A stretch of DNA of 64,000 nucleotides from Owenia fusiformis. Lineage: Eukaryota > Annelida > Polychaeta > Sabellida > Oweniidae. Of the stretch, positions 52,441 through 64,000 are shown piece by piece. The notes beneath the pieces were generated by a model, which worked only from the letters and a program-made list of their open reading frames with translations, was not told where the DNA came from and ran no database searches. The position numbers and the translations under genes are program-made. The DNA lies in contig CAIIXF020000011.1 of assembly GCA_903813345.2 (NCBI GenBank), forward strand, positions 20,753,754-20,817,753, read 5' to 3'. Numbering within the stretch: position 1 is the stretch's first letter; every line of letters starts with the position of its first letter.

Positions 52441-55330
52441 AACAATTTTACGTTGTGATAACGTCGTCAGAATATATGTCTCAAGTTGTAGCAACGTTAA
52501 ATATGGAACAGGTAGGTGTGTAGGTACAGGAAGGTGTGGACTCGCACAGATGTTTAAAGAACGTTACATTTGACTTAAATATCACGTGTCAGGAACGTAG
52601 TAGCGACCTTAACAATTACGTCGCCAAAATAACGAAACTGTAACGTACTTACATTACGTCATATATACGTGGCCAATCTAAATTTCTGGTAACGTTGATA
52701 TGGAACGTTGTAGGTACAGGAATGTGTGGACTCGCATAGATGTTTAAAGAACGTTACATTTGACTTAAATATCACGTGTCAGGAACGTAGTAGCGACCTA
52801 AACAATTACGTCACCAAAATAACGAAAATGTAACGTACTTACATTACGTCATAAATACGTGGCCAATCTAAATTTCTGGTAACGTTGATATGCATGGAAC
52901 GTTGTAGGTACAGGAAGGTGTGGACTCGCACAGATGTTTAAAGAACGTTACATTTGACTTACATATCACGTGTCAGGAACGTAGTAGCGACCTTAACAAT
53001 AACGTTGCCAAAATAACGAAACTGTAACGTACTTACATTACGTCATATATACGTGGCCAATCTAAATTTCTGGTAACGTTGATATGGAACGTTGTAGGTA
53101 CAGGAAGGTGTGGACTCGCATAGATATTTAAAGAACGTTACATTTGACTTAAATATCACGTGTCAGGACGTAGTAGCGACCTTAACAATTACGTCACCAA
53201 AATAACGAAAATGTAACATACTTACATTACGTCATAAATACGTGGCCAATCTAAATTTCTGGTAACGTTGATATGGAACGTTGTAGGTACAGGAAGGTGT
53301 GGACTCGCACAGATGTTTAAAGAACGTTACATTTGACTTAAATATCACGTGCCAGGAACGTAGAACCAACCTAAACGATGACTTCGCCAAAATAACGAAA
53401 ATGTAACGTACTTACATTACGTCATAAATACGTGGCCAATCTAAATTTCTGGTAACGTTGATATGGAACGTTGTAGGTACAGGAAGGTGTGGACTCGCAC
53501 AGATGTTTAAAGAACGTTACATTTGACTTAAATATCACGTGTCAGGAACGTAGTAGCGACCTTAACAATTACGTCGCCAAAATAACGAAACTGTAACGTA
53601 CTTACATTACGTCATATATACGTGGCCAATCTAAATTTCTGGTAACGTTGATATGGAACGTTGTAGGTACAGGAAGGTGTGGACTCGCACAGATGTTTAA
53701 AGAACGTTACATTTGACTTAAATATCACGTGCCAGGAACGTAGAACCAACCTAAACGATGACTTCGCCAAAATAACGAAAATGTAACGTACTCACATTAC
53801 GTCATAAATACGTGGCCAATCTAAATTTCTGGTAACGTTGATATGGAACGTTGTAGGTACAGGAAGGTGTGGACTCGCACAGATGTTTAAAGAACGTTAC
53901 ATTTGACTTAAATATCACGTGTCAGGAACGTAGTAGCGACCTTAACAATTACGTCGCCAAAATAACGAAACTGTAACGTACTTACATTACGTCATATATA
54001 CGTGGCCAATCTAAATTTCTGGTAACGTTGATATGGAACGTTGTAGGTACAGGAAGGTGTGGACTCGCATAGATGTTTAAAGAACGTTACATTTGACTTA
54101 AATATTACGTGTCAGGAACGTAGTAGCGACCTTAACAATTACGTCACCAAAATAACGAAAATGTAACGTACTCACATTACGTCATATATACGTGGCCAAT
54201 CTAAATTTCTGGTAACGTTGATATGGAACGTTGTAGGTACAGGAAGGTGTGGACTCGCACAGATGTTTAAAGAACGTTACATTTGACTTAAATATCACGT
54301 GCCAGGAACGTGGAACCAACCTAGACGATGACTTCGCCAAAATAACGAAAATGTAACGTACTTACATTACGTCATAAATACGTGGCCAATCTAAATTTCT
54401 GATACGTTAATTATGGAACGTTGTAGGTACAGGAAGTTGTGGACTCGCACAGATGTTCAAAGAACGTAACATTTGACTTAAATATCACGTGCCAGGAACG
54501 TAGAACCAACCTAAACGATAACTTCGCAAAAATAACGAGACTGTAATGTGCTTATGCAACGTCACATATACGTGGCCAGTTTTAAGTTCTGGTACGTTAA
54601 TTATGGAACGTTGTAGGTACAGGAAGGTGTGGACTCGCACAGATGTTTAAAGAACGTTACATTTGACTTAAATATTACGTGCCAGGAATGTAGAACCAAC
54701 CTTAACAATGACTTCGCAAAAATAGTGAAACTGTAATGTGCTTATGCAACGTAACATATACCTGGCCAGTTTAAAGTTCTGGTAACGTTTGTCTTGGACC
54801 GATGTAGGCACAGGAAGGTCTGGACTCGCACAGATGTTATACAACGTTACATTTTACTTAAATATCATGTGCTAGGAATGTAGTAGCAACCTTACAATGA
54901 CTGCAAAAATAAAATAACAGACTGTAACGTGCTAATGCAACGTCACATATACGTGGCCAAGTTAAAGTTCTGGTAACATTAACTATAGAACGTTGTAGGC
55001 AAAGGAAAGTGTGGACACGCATAAATGAGTATACAAGTTACGTTCGACTTAGATATCACGAGCCAGGAATGTAGTACCAACCTTAACAACGACTTTGCCA
55101 AAATAAAGAGACTGTAACGTGCTTGTCACATACATGGCAAATTCATAACTTCTGGTTACATCAAGTTAGGACAACACATGCAAGGAATGTTCTAGTAACC
55201 TTAATTATGCCATCAACAAGATATAGTGATAGTAATGACTAACGTCCAGTTAAATGAATCATTACATGAACATAATTTAAAGTTCCTGTACAGGAAGATG
55301 TAGACACCGATGTTCAGTAAAATTATATAT
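52440..55330 (+). repeat. 190-bp satellite, ~14 good copies plus degenerate edge
   Basis: The marker TAGGTACAGG occurs at 52521, 52711, 52905, 53095, 53284, 53474, 53664, 53854, 54044, 54234, 54424 and 54614, with variants at 54805 and 54996: spacings of 189-194. A typical unit has nine ACGT tetramers (unit positions ~8, 54, 77, 88, 111, 136, 149, 160, 184). Central copies are almost identical; copies from 54424 on diverge steadily. No conserved reading frame. Confidence 0.95.
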
Positions 55331-55568
55331 AACACACTAAGCCTAACATTTTCACATGTGAAGGTAAAACACAACTAACTTATGCTTTGACTTATTAACA
55401 AATGTATATTGTTTTTCCAATAATTAATGAGTTAATACACAAGAACTTTTTTGAGCATCCAAATAGAGAATATTGACACACAGAATTGAATTTAAATATA
55501 ATTACAGTCTCGTATGTCATCTATCAAAAATCTATCCTATCGTTAATAAGTTTTATTGAGTATTTTAT

Positions 55569-56290
55569 TAACCCCTAAACGGTTAAGGGGCAGGGGAGAT
55601 TTGCCGTTCTGGCTTGTCTTAAAATTGAATTAGGCATATTTTAACTAATAAATCGTGACTATATTGTATTTACTGAGGGATATACACTGTATCAAAAATC
55701 GAGCATTTAATAACTGATTTATCCTATACTTAGTAGATTATGAGAATTAAATATGCATTGAAATTTCCCATTTTTCCCCAAATTTTTTTTCACATTTAAA
55801 AAAAAAAGATTTTCACATTTATGAGTTTGATAATCTCAGAAACTTAAAAACCACTTTAAAACACCAAGAAAATGTGTATCTTAAGTATATTGTTGAATTT
55901 TGGAACTTTATAAGGTATATGACGTACCAAGAACATCAGTAGGTATGAAATACATCTGTTATGTACGGTCGGTTTTGGATACAGGGTTTATCCCTCGGGA
56001 AATATGTGTATATCCCTTGGTCCCTGCGGTCCGTCGGGATATACACATATTTCCCTTGGGATAAAACCTGTATCCAAAACCTCCCAGTACATAACCCTTG
56101 TATATCTCCCGCTCAACTCAGATATCAATTATATTCCCGCATGTTATTTACCTATAACACTACTAAGTATGGGATTAACTTTGATGATATTTCGATATTT
56201 CATTTCCGAGATTGTGCCCAGATCTCGGCAGATCTATTCACCCCCTTTACTATGAATGTAATTATCTATAGCCTAACTGTTTAGGGGTTA
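55569..56290. mobile_element. 0.72-kb element with 18-bp TIRs carrying a hairpin
   Basis: TAACCCCTAAACGGTTAAG at 55569 against the inverse of CTAACTGTTTAGGGGTTA ending at 56290. Inside, 55969-56083 is a near-perfect hairpin (GGATACAGGGTTTATCCC, GGGAAATATGTGTATATCCC arms, GGTCCCTGCGGTCC tip). Confidence 0.65.
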
Positions 56291-57127
56291 TATTGTTATT
56301 TTTCTGAACGGGAATGAATAAATATTCTAATTTGAGCTTGAACAAATGCTCTATTAGTTAACATGGTATTGATTTTCAAAAAGCAATAATGACCATTTTA
56401 AGTTGGGAATAAATCTAGAAAAATTGCATGTTTCAGATATGAAGCCATTATATCTATGCAATCTTAAAAGTACCGTCCCGTTACTTGTCATAGAGATAAA
56501 AATTTAATTCAAACTGGCTTGCTTCTCGGAACAGATATTGTTTATGCTAAGTGTTCATTTTTCCTTGAAAGCATGAGCTCTCATTGGTCCTCATCACTTT
56601 CCAAATGTTTTTTCAAATGACTTGTACAGCTCAGTCGTTGTTTCCCTGGTTGCATGTTTAACACATTGCCATTTCTGCTTGTTTTTGGACATTTTCCTGG
56701 AAAAAATCAATCTATTGAAAAGTATGAAATGTAACCTGTATACCCATACCCACTCTGTATATTTTGCAGTGTCATTTTCAACCAAAATTGAGCTAGCGAT
56801 CTATTCTTTACAATCTCAGATACAATATGTCTCAAAGGTCTACAATGTGTTGTAAATCAGTAAGTTATTGAGGATTAAAAGTGCGAAAATCGGGAAAATT
56901 TTTAAATTCTTCCAAATATAAATATGGAAGCCATATATATAAAATAAAATACATAATTGTAAAATTCTTTGGTAAAATACTCTAGTATTCCTGAAGTAAA
57001 GTCTGCACTTTATATTTTTAGAATAGAATGACAAGGATCTTGCAATTGCTAGATTTGATTCTGCTGTAAACTTAATATATATAAAATACTTCTATTAGAC
57101 TACGGCCCACTCTGATAATTGTAACTC
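56291..57127. other. Unassigned AT-rich stretch
   Basis: No gene, TIR or tandem repeat recognised; overlapping short frames on both strands only. Confidence 0.3.
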
Positions 57128-57822
57128 CTTCCTTACATGAAAGGTTACACATTCCAACCTATTTCAAACCATCTGTATGATGATACTAGACACTTTCTGG
57201 GTAGTTGGACTTTCTATAGGGGTGGCAGACGGCCCTCAGACCAATTTATACCCCTACCCCAAAAAACCATGGGGGTACTTTAATACCACCCAATAAAAAG
57301 AATACTAATGCATGTCAGATATTCATTGTTTTATATTGGGTAGGGCATGTTATGGTTAGTAAGTGCCAGAAATTTCCAATCTCTAACTGATATGGTTACC
57401 ATAGAAACAGTATTTATATCTTGAAATATTCTCAATTTGACCCCCTCCCAAATGTGTCCTTTTGATCTCAAAGTGAAATATTTGCAAATCTGTTTGGATT
57501 TTATGGCTACTACTTTGTCAAAAATTGTATCAATATGTATATTTTAACATTTAAACACTGAAAAGTGTTCATAATGATCCTATAAATCAATAATATTTAT
57601 CAAATATAGTCACACATAGCTGCTTTTAGGGAAAAGTGGGCGTGGCACTTTTTGGTACGTGTGTACTTGTTGCAGCATTAAATGAAAAATACATATTATA
57701 CTAACAACAATTGACATTTAATTAGCATCTACTTATGTTATGTAACATTGTAATATGTTCATTATCATTATTAGACACTTTAAATATTTTATATCAGTGT
57801 TATCCTGACCCTTCCCTTTATC
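57128..57822 (+). repeat. Left arm of a large inverted repeat
   Basis: About 695 bp whose reverse complement lies at 61526-62219, with roughly 10% differences by eye. Shared landmarks include GGGTAGTTGGACTTTCTATA, CATGGGGGTACTTTAATACC and TATGGTTACCATAGAAACAG (minor changes in the other arm). Confidence 0.93.
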
Positions 57823-58616
57823 CCTACACCCTTCAAGGTGGGCATTACCAATCGTGTCAAGTTAACATTTATTAGGTGCTAAACTGATGAATGGATAGGT
57901 AGATGGCAGCACTTGTGCTGGTTGGACTACACGCTAGCATCTACCATAGACACATATTGATTTACCATATTTGTTATTTTGGATTAAAGTAAAACTGCTT
58001 TCGCATCAAACTCAATGAGATTCAGATTGTGTTTGAAACTAGATGATCTTCAGATTTTGTGTGAACCTTAAATTCATGACAATCAAAAGAATTCATCATT
58101 TAGGAAGTCAACATTAAGATTTTTAACATCGTCTCAATGAGAATTTAGCCCGACCTTTTTCAGAAAGTTAAAGATCATAGAGAATTGAACATAATCAAAG
58201 TTCCTCAGTAGAACATTTAATCTCCTAAAATCACATTAAAACTATATCAGCAATATTTCCAAGCTAAATAGTATAAAAACTTCTATCACATCATTTGCAA
58301 CGTTTTCATTATTCGATAGTTCAACCCTATATGAATTATTGATGATTTTAAAAGTGCAAGGAATCTAAATGAATCAGGGAAGCCAGTGATATGTATTTGC
58401 CTTATTAATTGTTGACTTATACAATGAAATAGACCTAGATGCAAGTAGAAATAATCTTGCTTTACATCATTAAAAATTCAAAATTCAGTCAAATAAGTGA
58501 TATCATATTTGAAATCTTCATGTAGAATTACATTTCTTCATGCAATTGTTAACATTTTAGTGAGTAGTTGTGACTAATGTAATCATGTACTTATACAATT
58601 TGTCAGTAAAAGTTAT

Positions 58617-58960
58617 TTATCCTATACTTAGTGTTATAGGTAAATAAAATGCATGAATATAATTGATACCTTAGGTGAGTGGGGATATACATGTACTGCA
58701 TATCCCGCTTTATCCCATACTTGGTCGTGTTTCAGGTACATAAAGCAGGTTTGTAAAAACTTATATTCTCATTCTCATCAGCGGGCAGATATAGCTTTAC
58801 ATCCCGTTGCGAGCGGGCAGATATAGTATATCTGCCCACTCCGTCATAATCGCCCTCGGGCAGATATATCATATTTGCCTCAGGATAGTCTCAATATCCT
58901 GAACCTCATATAGGATAATCTCTATGTATCGCCAGGTTTATCACCCGCTCAGTAATCCCC
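58617..58960. repeat. Palindrome-rich block, inverted counterpart at 60440-61008
   Basis: 58681-58830 (CCCATACTTGG, GTTTCAG-TACAT, ATCAGCGGGCAGATATAGCT) and 58870-58950 (AT-CCTGAACCTCATA-AGGATAATCTCTAT) recur inverted at 60885-61008 and 60440-60530. 58617-58695 is also the inverse of 56098-56172. It includes the palindrome GGGCAGATATAGTATATCTGCCC split over 58816-58838. Confidence 0.75.
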
Positions 58961-59045
58961 TGCAGGAATTTCATTCTGTGCAATTTCTCATATTTTCGTA
59001 TTTTAGTATATGATAAATAATTTTGGGTACAAGGTATAACCCTTG

Positions 59046-59098
59046 GGAAATACAATATTCTACCCTCAACCCCTCGGGGAGGTATATTGTATTTCCCT
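59046..59098. repeat. Short hairpin with GC-rich tip
   Basis: GGGAAATACAATAT and ATATTGTATTTCCC flank a CCTCAACCCCTCGGGGAGG tip. Confidence 0.75.
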
Positions 59099-59315
59099 CA
59101 GATATATTGTATTTCCCTGTATTAAAAACTTCCCATTAATTAAACCTCATATATAATGCACACAATTTTAAATATGAATCAAAACTATGAATTAGTGATA
59201 TCCATGTTTCTAAGAAACAAACATTCTACTCATATGGTATAAAGATATTACCAGTTGTGTCCATTTTAGATTTGATTGAAGACCTTGAATTAGAGGCAAT
59301 TTTGAAATTACAATA

Positions 59316-59883
59316 TACAGGGTGGTCAAAAAAAGGAAACCCTGCATTTTCCTCATATCTTTGTCATTTTAAGAAATTACTCCCTAACATTTCACACATT
59401 TGTAAATCATTCAATTTTCTACCACCATACCATATTTCATGGCTATCAGACTGATAGTCACAATTTTACAGCACTTTGAACAACATGCTTCAGGTTCGGC
59501 CATCATCGCGCTGGAGGCAAACCTGCACAGCTGTCAATGATCCAAATGCATTCCTCAGCAGGTATGGCCTGAATGATACAGATGATCTCACTTTTGAGGT
59601 CTGCAAGTGTCCTGGGGTCATTATTATACACTCTATCTCTGCCATATCCCCATAGGTAGGGACATTTTGGTTGACATATGCAGGTTGGTCATCAGCGCAA
59701 TTGTGGCCACCGGGAATGTTCTTTAAAGTGCTGTAACACAGTGACTATCAATCAGATGGTCATGAAATATGGTAGGCTGGTAGGAAATTGAGTGATGTAC
59801 AAATGTGCAAAGTTATTTCTTAAAATAATAAAGATATTAGGTAAAATGGTGTAAGGGTTTCCAGTTTTTTGGACCACCCTGTA
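59316..59883. mobile_element. Mariner/IS630-type deletion derivative with ~180-bp TIRs
   Basis: Ends TACAGGGTGGTCAAAAAA and the inverse of TTTTTTGGACCACCCTGTA, with TA at both edges. The arms continue through AAGATAT, CACATTTGTAAATCA, ACCATATTTCATG and GATAGTCAC. A transposase scrap lies in the middle on the minus strand. Confidence 0.88.
59513..59657 (-). pseudogene. Transposase C-terminal fragment (IS630/mariner type)
   Basis: The minus strand reads LWGYGRDRVYNNDPRTL then ADLKSEIICIIQAIPAEE and ends PPAR-stop. This resembles the LWGY-K-VY...PRTLEELK...I--IP segment near the end of mariner/IS630 transposases. Only about 45 codons remain; the catalytic region is gone. Confidence 0.7.
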
Positions 59884-60469
59884 TTAAAAGAGGCTCTGTT
59901 GCTTAGATGGGAGAATCAATAAGCTGCATTGTTCAGTTTATGACAAAATTGATGTTTAGTGTTACTTTCATGAACACCCATCCTGTAAAATAGCATTTGG
60001 AATCTAGTAGTTTGTATATAGATGAATTAGATAAGGCATTGTCGAGGGAAAATATCCAACTTAGAGTTTGCTTTTTTTCTTATTCTTATTAAGTTCCATT
60101 ACAACTTTTGGTCCTTTCCCTTTGGCACTAGTGCTTATATATTTACTAGTTTGCTCATGAAATTAGGCATACTTTAACTTGAAACAATTTGTAACACTCA
60201 ATTTTTGGGGTTTGGAGATCGAAGAATTAATGATGAAAAACAAGCAATTTTAAAATATTTATGTTTTACCCAAATTTTTAAAGATTTTTGTTAGCCTTTG
60301 TTTTGTCTGTTTTATTCTCAAATAAATCATGGTCATCAATTCTATTGTGACATAATCATCATTTACCAATTTTAAAATTAAATATTACTAGTTAGAGAAT
60401 GTGAATGTTCTTACTTTAGGTTATATTTATATCCCGATTTATATGTATAATAATAATTGATGAAGACGA

Positions 60470-60662
60470 ATAGAGATTATCCTCTATGAGGTTCAGGGTA
60501 TTGGAATTATCCCGAGGCCAATATAATATATCTGGCCTAGGGTCGTTGGTCCCGAGGGAAGATATTTTCTATTGGCCAAAGGCCTTAGGTCCTGAGGGAA
60601 GATATATTATATTCGCCAAGAGATAATCCTAATAGCATGAACTGACTATAGGATGATCTGTT
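60470..60662. repeat. Snap-back hairpin, ~60-bp arms
   Basis: GAGATTATCCTCTATGAGGT-TCAGGGTATTGGAATTATC and CCAATATAATATA pair with the inverse of 60596-60662. The tip region has GGTCGTTGGTCCCGAGGG. Confidence 0.75.
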
Positions 60663-61525
60663 TATCCCCTATCAATCTTTCTTATCTGGTTCACATTGTT
60701 CAATTGGAGTTAGAAAGAATTCAACCATATGAATGTATTCATGTCTTATTTTGTTTTCTTGGCCTTAGGAGGATTCTCCTGTTTTTTAAGTATTCATCCA
60801 CATATTCTCGAATCATTGATTATTAACATATGTATTAAGTATGCTACTTCCCTCATTGCTTATCATACACAAATGATGATAATGACTTAGTGGCCAGGTG
60901 TAATATATCTGCCCTCTCAGGCCGGGACATTAGCTATATCTGCCCGCTGATAAAAATATAAGTATTTATAAACCTGCTATATGTATCTGAAACATGTCCA
61001 AGTATGGGACAAATGTATCTACTTTTTTTGATTTCATACACTAAACAGAATTGTTTAGGAATTATTTGAAGTATTTCAAAAACATATACCTTTGATTCAA
61101 ACTATCCTCGGTCACTATTTGTAACCCCTCCCTCCTTCCCCATTTAGGCCATGAATATGAAGATGATTTAGAGGTTATGTGAAGGATACTAGGGAAGGGT
61201 TAATAGCCAGAGTTATATTAGTTCATTTAAGTTTAATCATAAATGTTATGTAATTCACACTAGCATCAAATATCATACCAAAAGGATTGAACTGTTCATT
61301 ACTTTTCAATTGCAGTAAACATGGTAAAATGGTTCTAAATATTGAAGCCTGTTGAACAAGCATATTAATTAATTGTAACTCATAGCTCTAGATGACTTGA
61401 ACTTATCCATTCATATTCTAGGAACAAGTCAATGAATAAGTAAGACTTGACTCTTGACAGACTTAAAAGACCGAGGACCCTATAAGACTTAAACTAAAAG
61501 TAAATTTGACCATTGATGACCTATG

Positions 61526-62219
61526 AAAGGGAAGGGTCAGGATAACACTTATATAAAATATTTAAAGTGTCTTATAATGATAATGAACATATTACAATGT
61601 TACACAACATTAGTAGATGCTAATTAAATGTCAATTATTGTTAGTGTAATCTGCATTTTTCATTTAATGCTGCAACAAGCGCACAAGTACCAAAAAGTGC
61701 CACGCCAACTTTTCCCCGAAAGCAGCTATGTGTGACTATATTTGATAAATATTATTGATTTATAGGATCATTATATCAACTTTTAAGTGTTTTAGTGTTA
61801 ATATAGACATAATATTACAAATTTTGACAAAGTAGCAGCCATAAAATCCAAACAGATTTTGAAATATTTCACTTTGAGAACAAAGGGACACATTTGGGAG
61901 GGGGTCAAATTGAGAATATTTCGAGATATAAATACTGTTTCTATGGTAACCATATAAGTTAGAGATTGGAAATTTCTGGCACTTATTAACCATAACATGC
62001 TCTACCAAATATAAAACAATGAATATCTGACATGCATTAGTATTCTTTTTATTGGGTGGTATTAAAGTACCCCCATGGTTTTTTGGGGGTAGGGGTATAA
62101 ATTGGTCTGAGGGCCGTCTGCCACCCCTATAGAAAGTCCAACTACCCAGAAAGTGTCCAGTATAATCATACAGATGGTTTGAAATAGGTTGGAATGTGTA
62201 ACCTTTCATGTAAGGAAGG
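61526..62219 (-). repeat. Right arm of the large inverted repeat
   Basis: Reverse complement of 57128-57822. The 149-codon minus-strand frame here is not matched by an intact frame in the other arm, so I do not call it a gene. Confidence 0.93.
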
Positions 62220-62296
62220 TTGCATTTCTAGAGCACTTCTACAGAATGGGTTACAGTCTATATAATGAATAATAGATTAACCTGGACTTACCGAAG

Positions 62297-62542
62297 TCAC
62301 TTTCCTCGCAACTCCCCAAGCTCAGAGGACTCTAGACTGCCTAACTTCCAAACCGTCAAATGTTCCATTCTGCTTGTACTGCTAGTTTGTCTGAAATATT
62401 TTAGAGACTTGTAGTATAAACATTTTATTAGTTGGTTATCTGAAAATGCACCTGAGGGTGTAATCTTTCTTCCACCAGATCTGATCTTTGTCTCAGGGGA
62501 CTTTTTGGGACTACTCTGGGGTAAAACAATCCCTATGCTCAT
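62297..62542 (-). CDS. Unrecognised 81-codon reading frame, tentative
   Basis: On the minus strand the frame has an N-terminal part rich in Lys, Ser and Pro (SPKKSPETKIRSGGRK) and ends GELRGK-stop. An AATATTTCAG acceptor-like and a GTAAGT donor-like site bracket its last third. No family is recognised, and it may be chance or an untranslated exon. Confidence 0.15.
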   Translation of the reverse strand: MSIGIVLPQSSPKKSPETKIRSGGRKITPSGAFSDNQLIKCLYYKSLKYFRQTSSTSRMEHLTVWKLGSLESSELGELRGK

Positions 62543-62797
62543 CTGTTTATAGATCCCTAGTAGCTTTTTGTACTATCCTTTTGTATTTCTACAGTAGAAT
62601 CATATAGCCAAAACATTCCTTCGTTGACTCTCATAATCTTCATCCAATGATTTAACTAGAGATCTATTTATTAAAATATTCAATTGGATAATAATTTGAA
62701 ATGTTGGAATGGTAGGAAAGTAGATACCTGAGAATGACTCTTAACTTTCTGAGATAAAATATGGCAGGTCAACTTCGGGTCAGTGTGACACCTCTAG

Positions 62798-63470
62798 AAA
62801 TAATATAGGCCTACCTGATTAGCATAACACCACTCATCTCAACACAGCCAAAATCATCTCAGGGTTATCATGGGTGAAGGCTACAACAATCCTGAAAACA
62901 GAATAGGTAGATGGGAAAATAGAGGACAATAGTAGTACTTTAAAAGACTGATACTTTATTTTATACTTTTATTTCAAATTGTATTGATTAAGATAAGACC
63001 TTTAAATTGTGAATATGATGAGTAAATCTACTGAGATGTTTTAACATTGTGTCAATCAGGATTAAGTTCAAACCTTTTAAAAGAACTTAATTATATAGCA
63101 GTCATACTTTTAAATTTTGCACAGGGCGCCAAATTAAAAAGCACCAAATTAAAGCAATTTACAGTATCTCATTTGCTGTGAAACTGTGAAAGTTAAATAA
63201 TAACTGCATTAAATACAAATGAATACTTTCTGAAGCAAAGAGCCACAAATGATGCAAGTTAATTAAATCAAACGATGAAATAATATACCTGATTAGTATG
63301 AAACACCATCATCTAAACACAACCAACAAGGTCTCAGGGTTATCATGGATGAAAGCTACAAAAATCTGGTTCATCTCCTACTTCTGAAAACAGAGTAGAG
63401 AACTATTGTACACTAAGATGGAAAAACAGATGACAATAGTAGTTTTTTTAAAGGCTGATAAAAGTTAACT
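62798..63470. repeat. Direct duplication of a ~160-190-bp segment
   Basis: 62798-62960 and 63275-63470 share GAAATAATATA, CCTGATTAG, TCTCAGGGTTATCATGG(G/A)TGAA and ACAATAGTAGT. The second copy has ~45 extra bases. On the minus strand each copy shows a TTTTCAG acceptor and a CAG/GTA donor about 90-100 bases apart. Confidence 0.75.
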
Positions 63471-63635
63471 TAACTTAAAAGAAATTAACTTTCATTGAAT
63501 TCGATCAATAAAAACAAAGCTTAATTTCAGATTTGCTGAAGATGAAATACACTTTTCAGTCTCTATCAATTGTTAAAAGGCGTGTGCTTATAACAAACAC
63601 CATTTCGATTAAAAAATATAAATATCAATAATCAG

Positions 63636-64000
63636 GCCCGTAGCCAGGATTTGCCAAGGGGGGTTCATTTTTCAAAAATTTCCAGGGGGGGTTCACATTT
63701 GACAATTTTGGCCCAAATATGGACAAAATCACTTGAGAAGTGCTCAAAATGGTGAAAACTGCATGATTTTGAAAGAATTTTTTCAAAAATGACCGTTAGC
63801 TCAGCACCCTCCGCTCATTTGCTCCGCACCCAATATTTCCCACAGGCTCTGTCTGCATAGGGTGAATTTTGGAACATAAATAAATGACATGTGAATTTGC
63901 TGAAGTGACGATTTCCCATGTTAAAAATAAGAGAATTTTAGAGAGACCATACATCATGCGATTTATCGCATTCTACCCCCACTTTAACAAAAACCTGCAT
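63636..64000. repeat. Transposon-end-like sequence running off the window
   Basis: CAGGCCCGTAGCCAGGATTT followed by GGGGGGTTC motifs looks like the terminus of a repeated DNA element; I recall this type of end as common in animal genomes but cannot confirm the family. The other end is not in the window. Confidence 0.4.

Noticed and set aside
52440-55330. Regular array that might suggest CRISPR
   Set aside because: The 190-bp unit is repeated throughout with no variable spacers, and the window is plainly animal DNA. It is a satellite.
61760-62209. 149-codon minus-strand frame
   Set aside because: It lies in one arm of the large inverted repeat and is not matched by an intact frame in the other arm, so it is not a conserved protein.

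Overview
The window is AT-rich animal (metazoan) DNA: three split genes, all on the + strand, with GT-AG introns of about 0.1-2.8 kb, packed with non-autonomous DNA transposons, fold-back repeats and a satellite. Modular CUB/trypsin exons, a CYP4-type P450, a gulonolactone-oxidase-type enzyme and a LINE point to a bilaterian, probably a marine invertebrate. I cannot fix the phylum from the sequence.

Layout. 1-29.1 kb: the 3' part of a very large ovochymase/polyserase-like gene. I resolve 32 exons that join in frame to a stop (2148 codons); the 5' end lies left of the window. Order: half CUB, protease 1, CUB, protease 2, CUB, protease 3, protease 4, CUB, CUB, CUB, protease 5. Proteases 2 and 3 keep the His-Asp-Ser triad; 1, 4 and 5 have lost both His57 and Ser195 but keep Asp102. 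32.8-37.6 kb: a complete nine-exon secreted FAD-linked sugar-lactone oxidase-like gene (526 aa). 41.0-50.1 kb: a complete twelve-exon CYP4-like cytochrome P450 (505 aa). 50.4-51.9 kb: a 5'-truncated LINE. 52.4-55.3 kb: a 190-bp ACGT-rich satellite. 55.5-62.2 kb: an island of palindromic repeats including a pair of ~695-bp inverted arms 3.7 kb apart. 62.2-64.0 kb: a duplicated, exon-like but unproven segment and a transposon-end-like sequence.

The three genes show no evident pathway link. The multidomain protein should be secreted or extracellular and may be processed at trypsin-like sites, two catalytic domains being accompanied by three pseudoprotease domains and six CUB modules. The oxidase has a signal peptide, and the P450 an N-terminal membrane anchor. 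Introns of all three genes have been colonised by related TIR elements, several sharing TACAGGGTG-type ends; one of these (59.3-59.9 kb) still carries a scrap of an IS630/mariner-type transposase. The strongest candidate for something new is the mixed active/inactive five-protease polyprotein; the satellite and the palindromic island come next.
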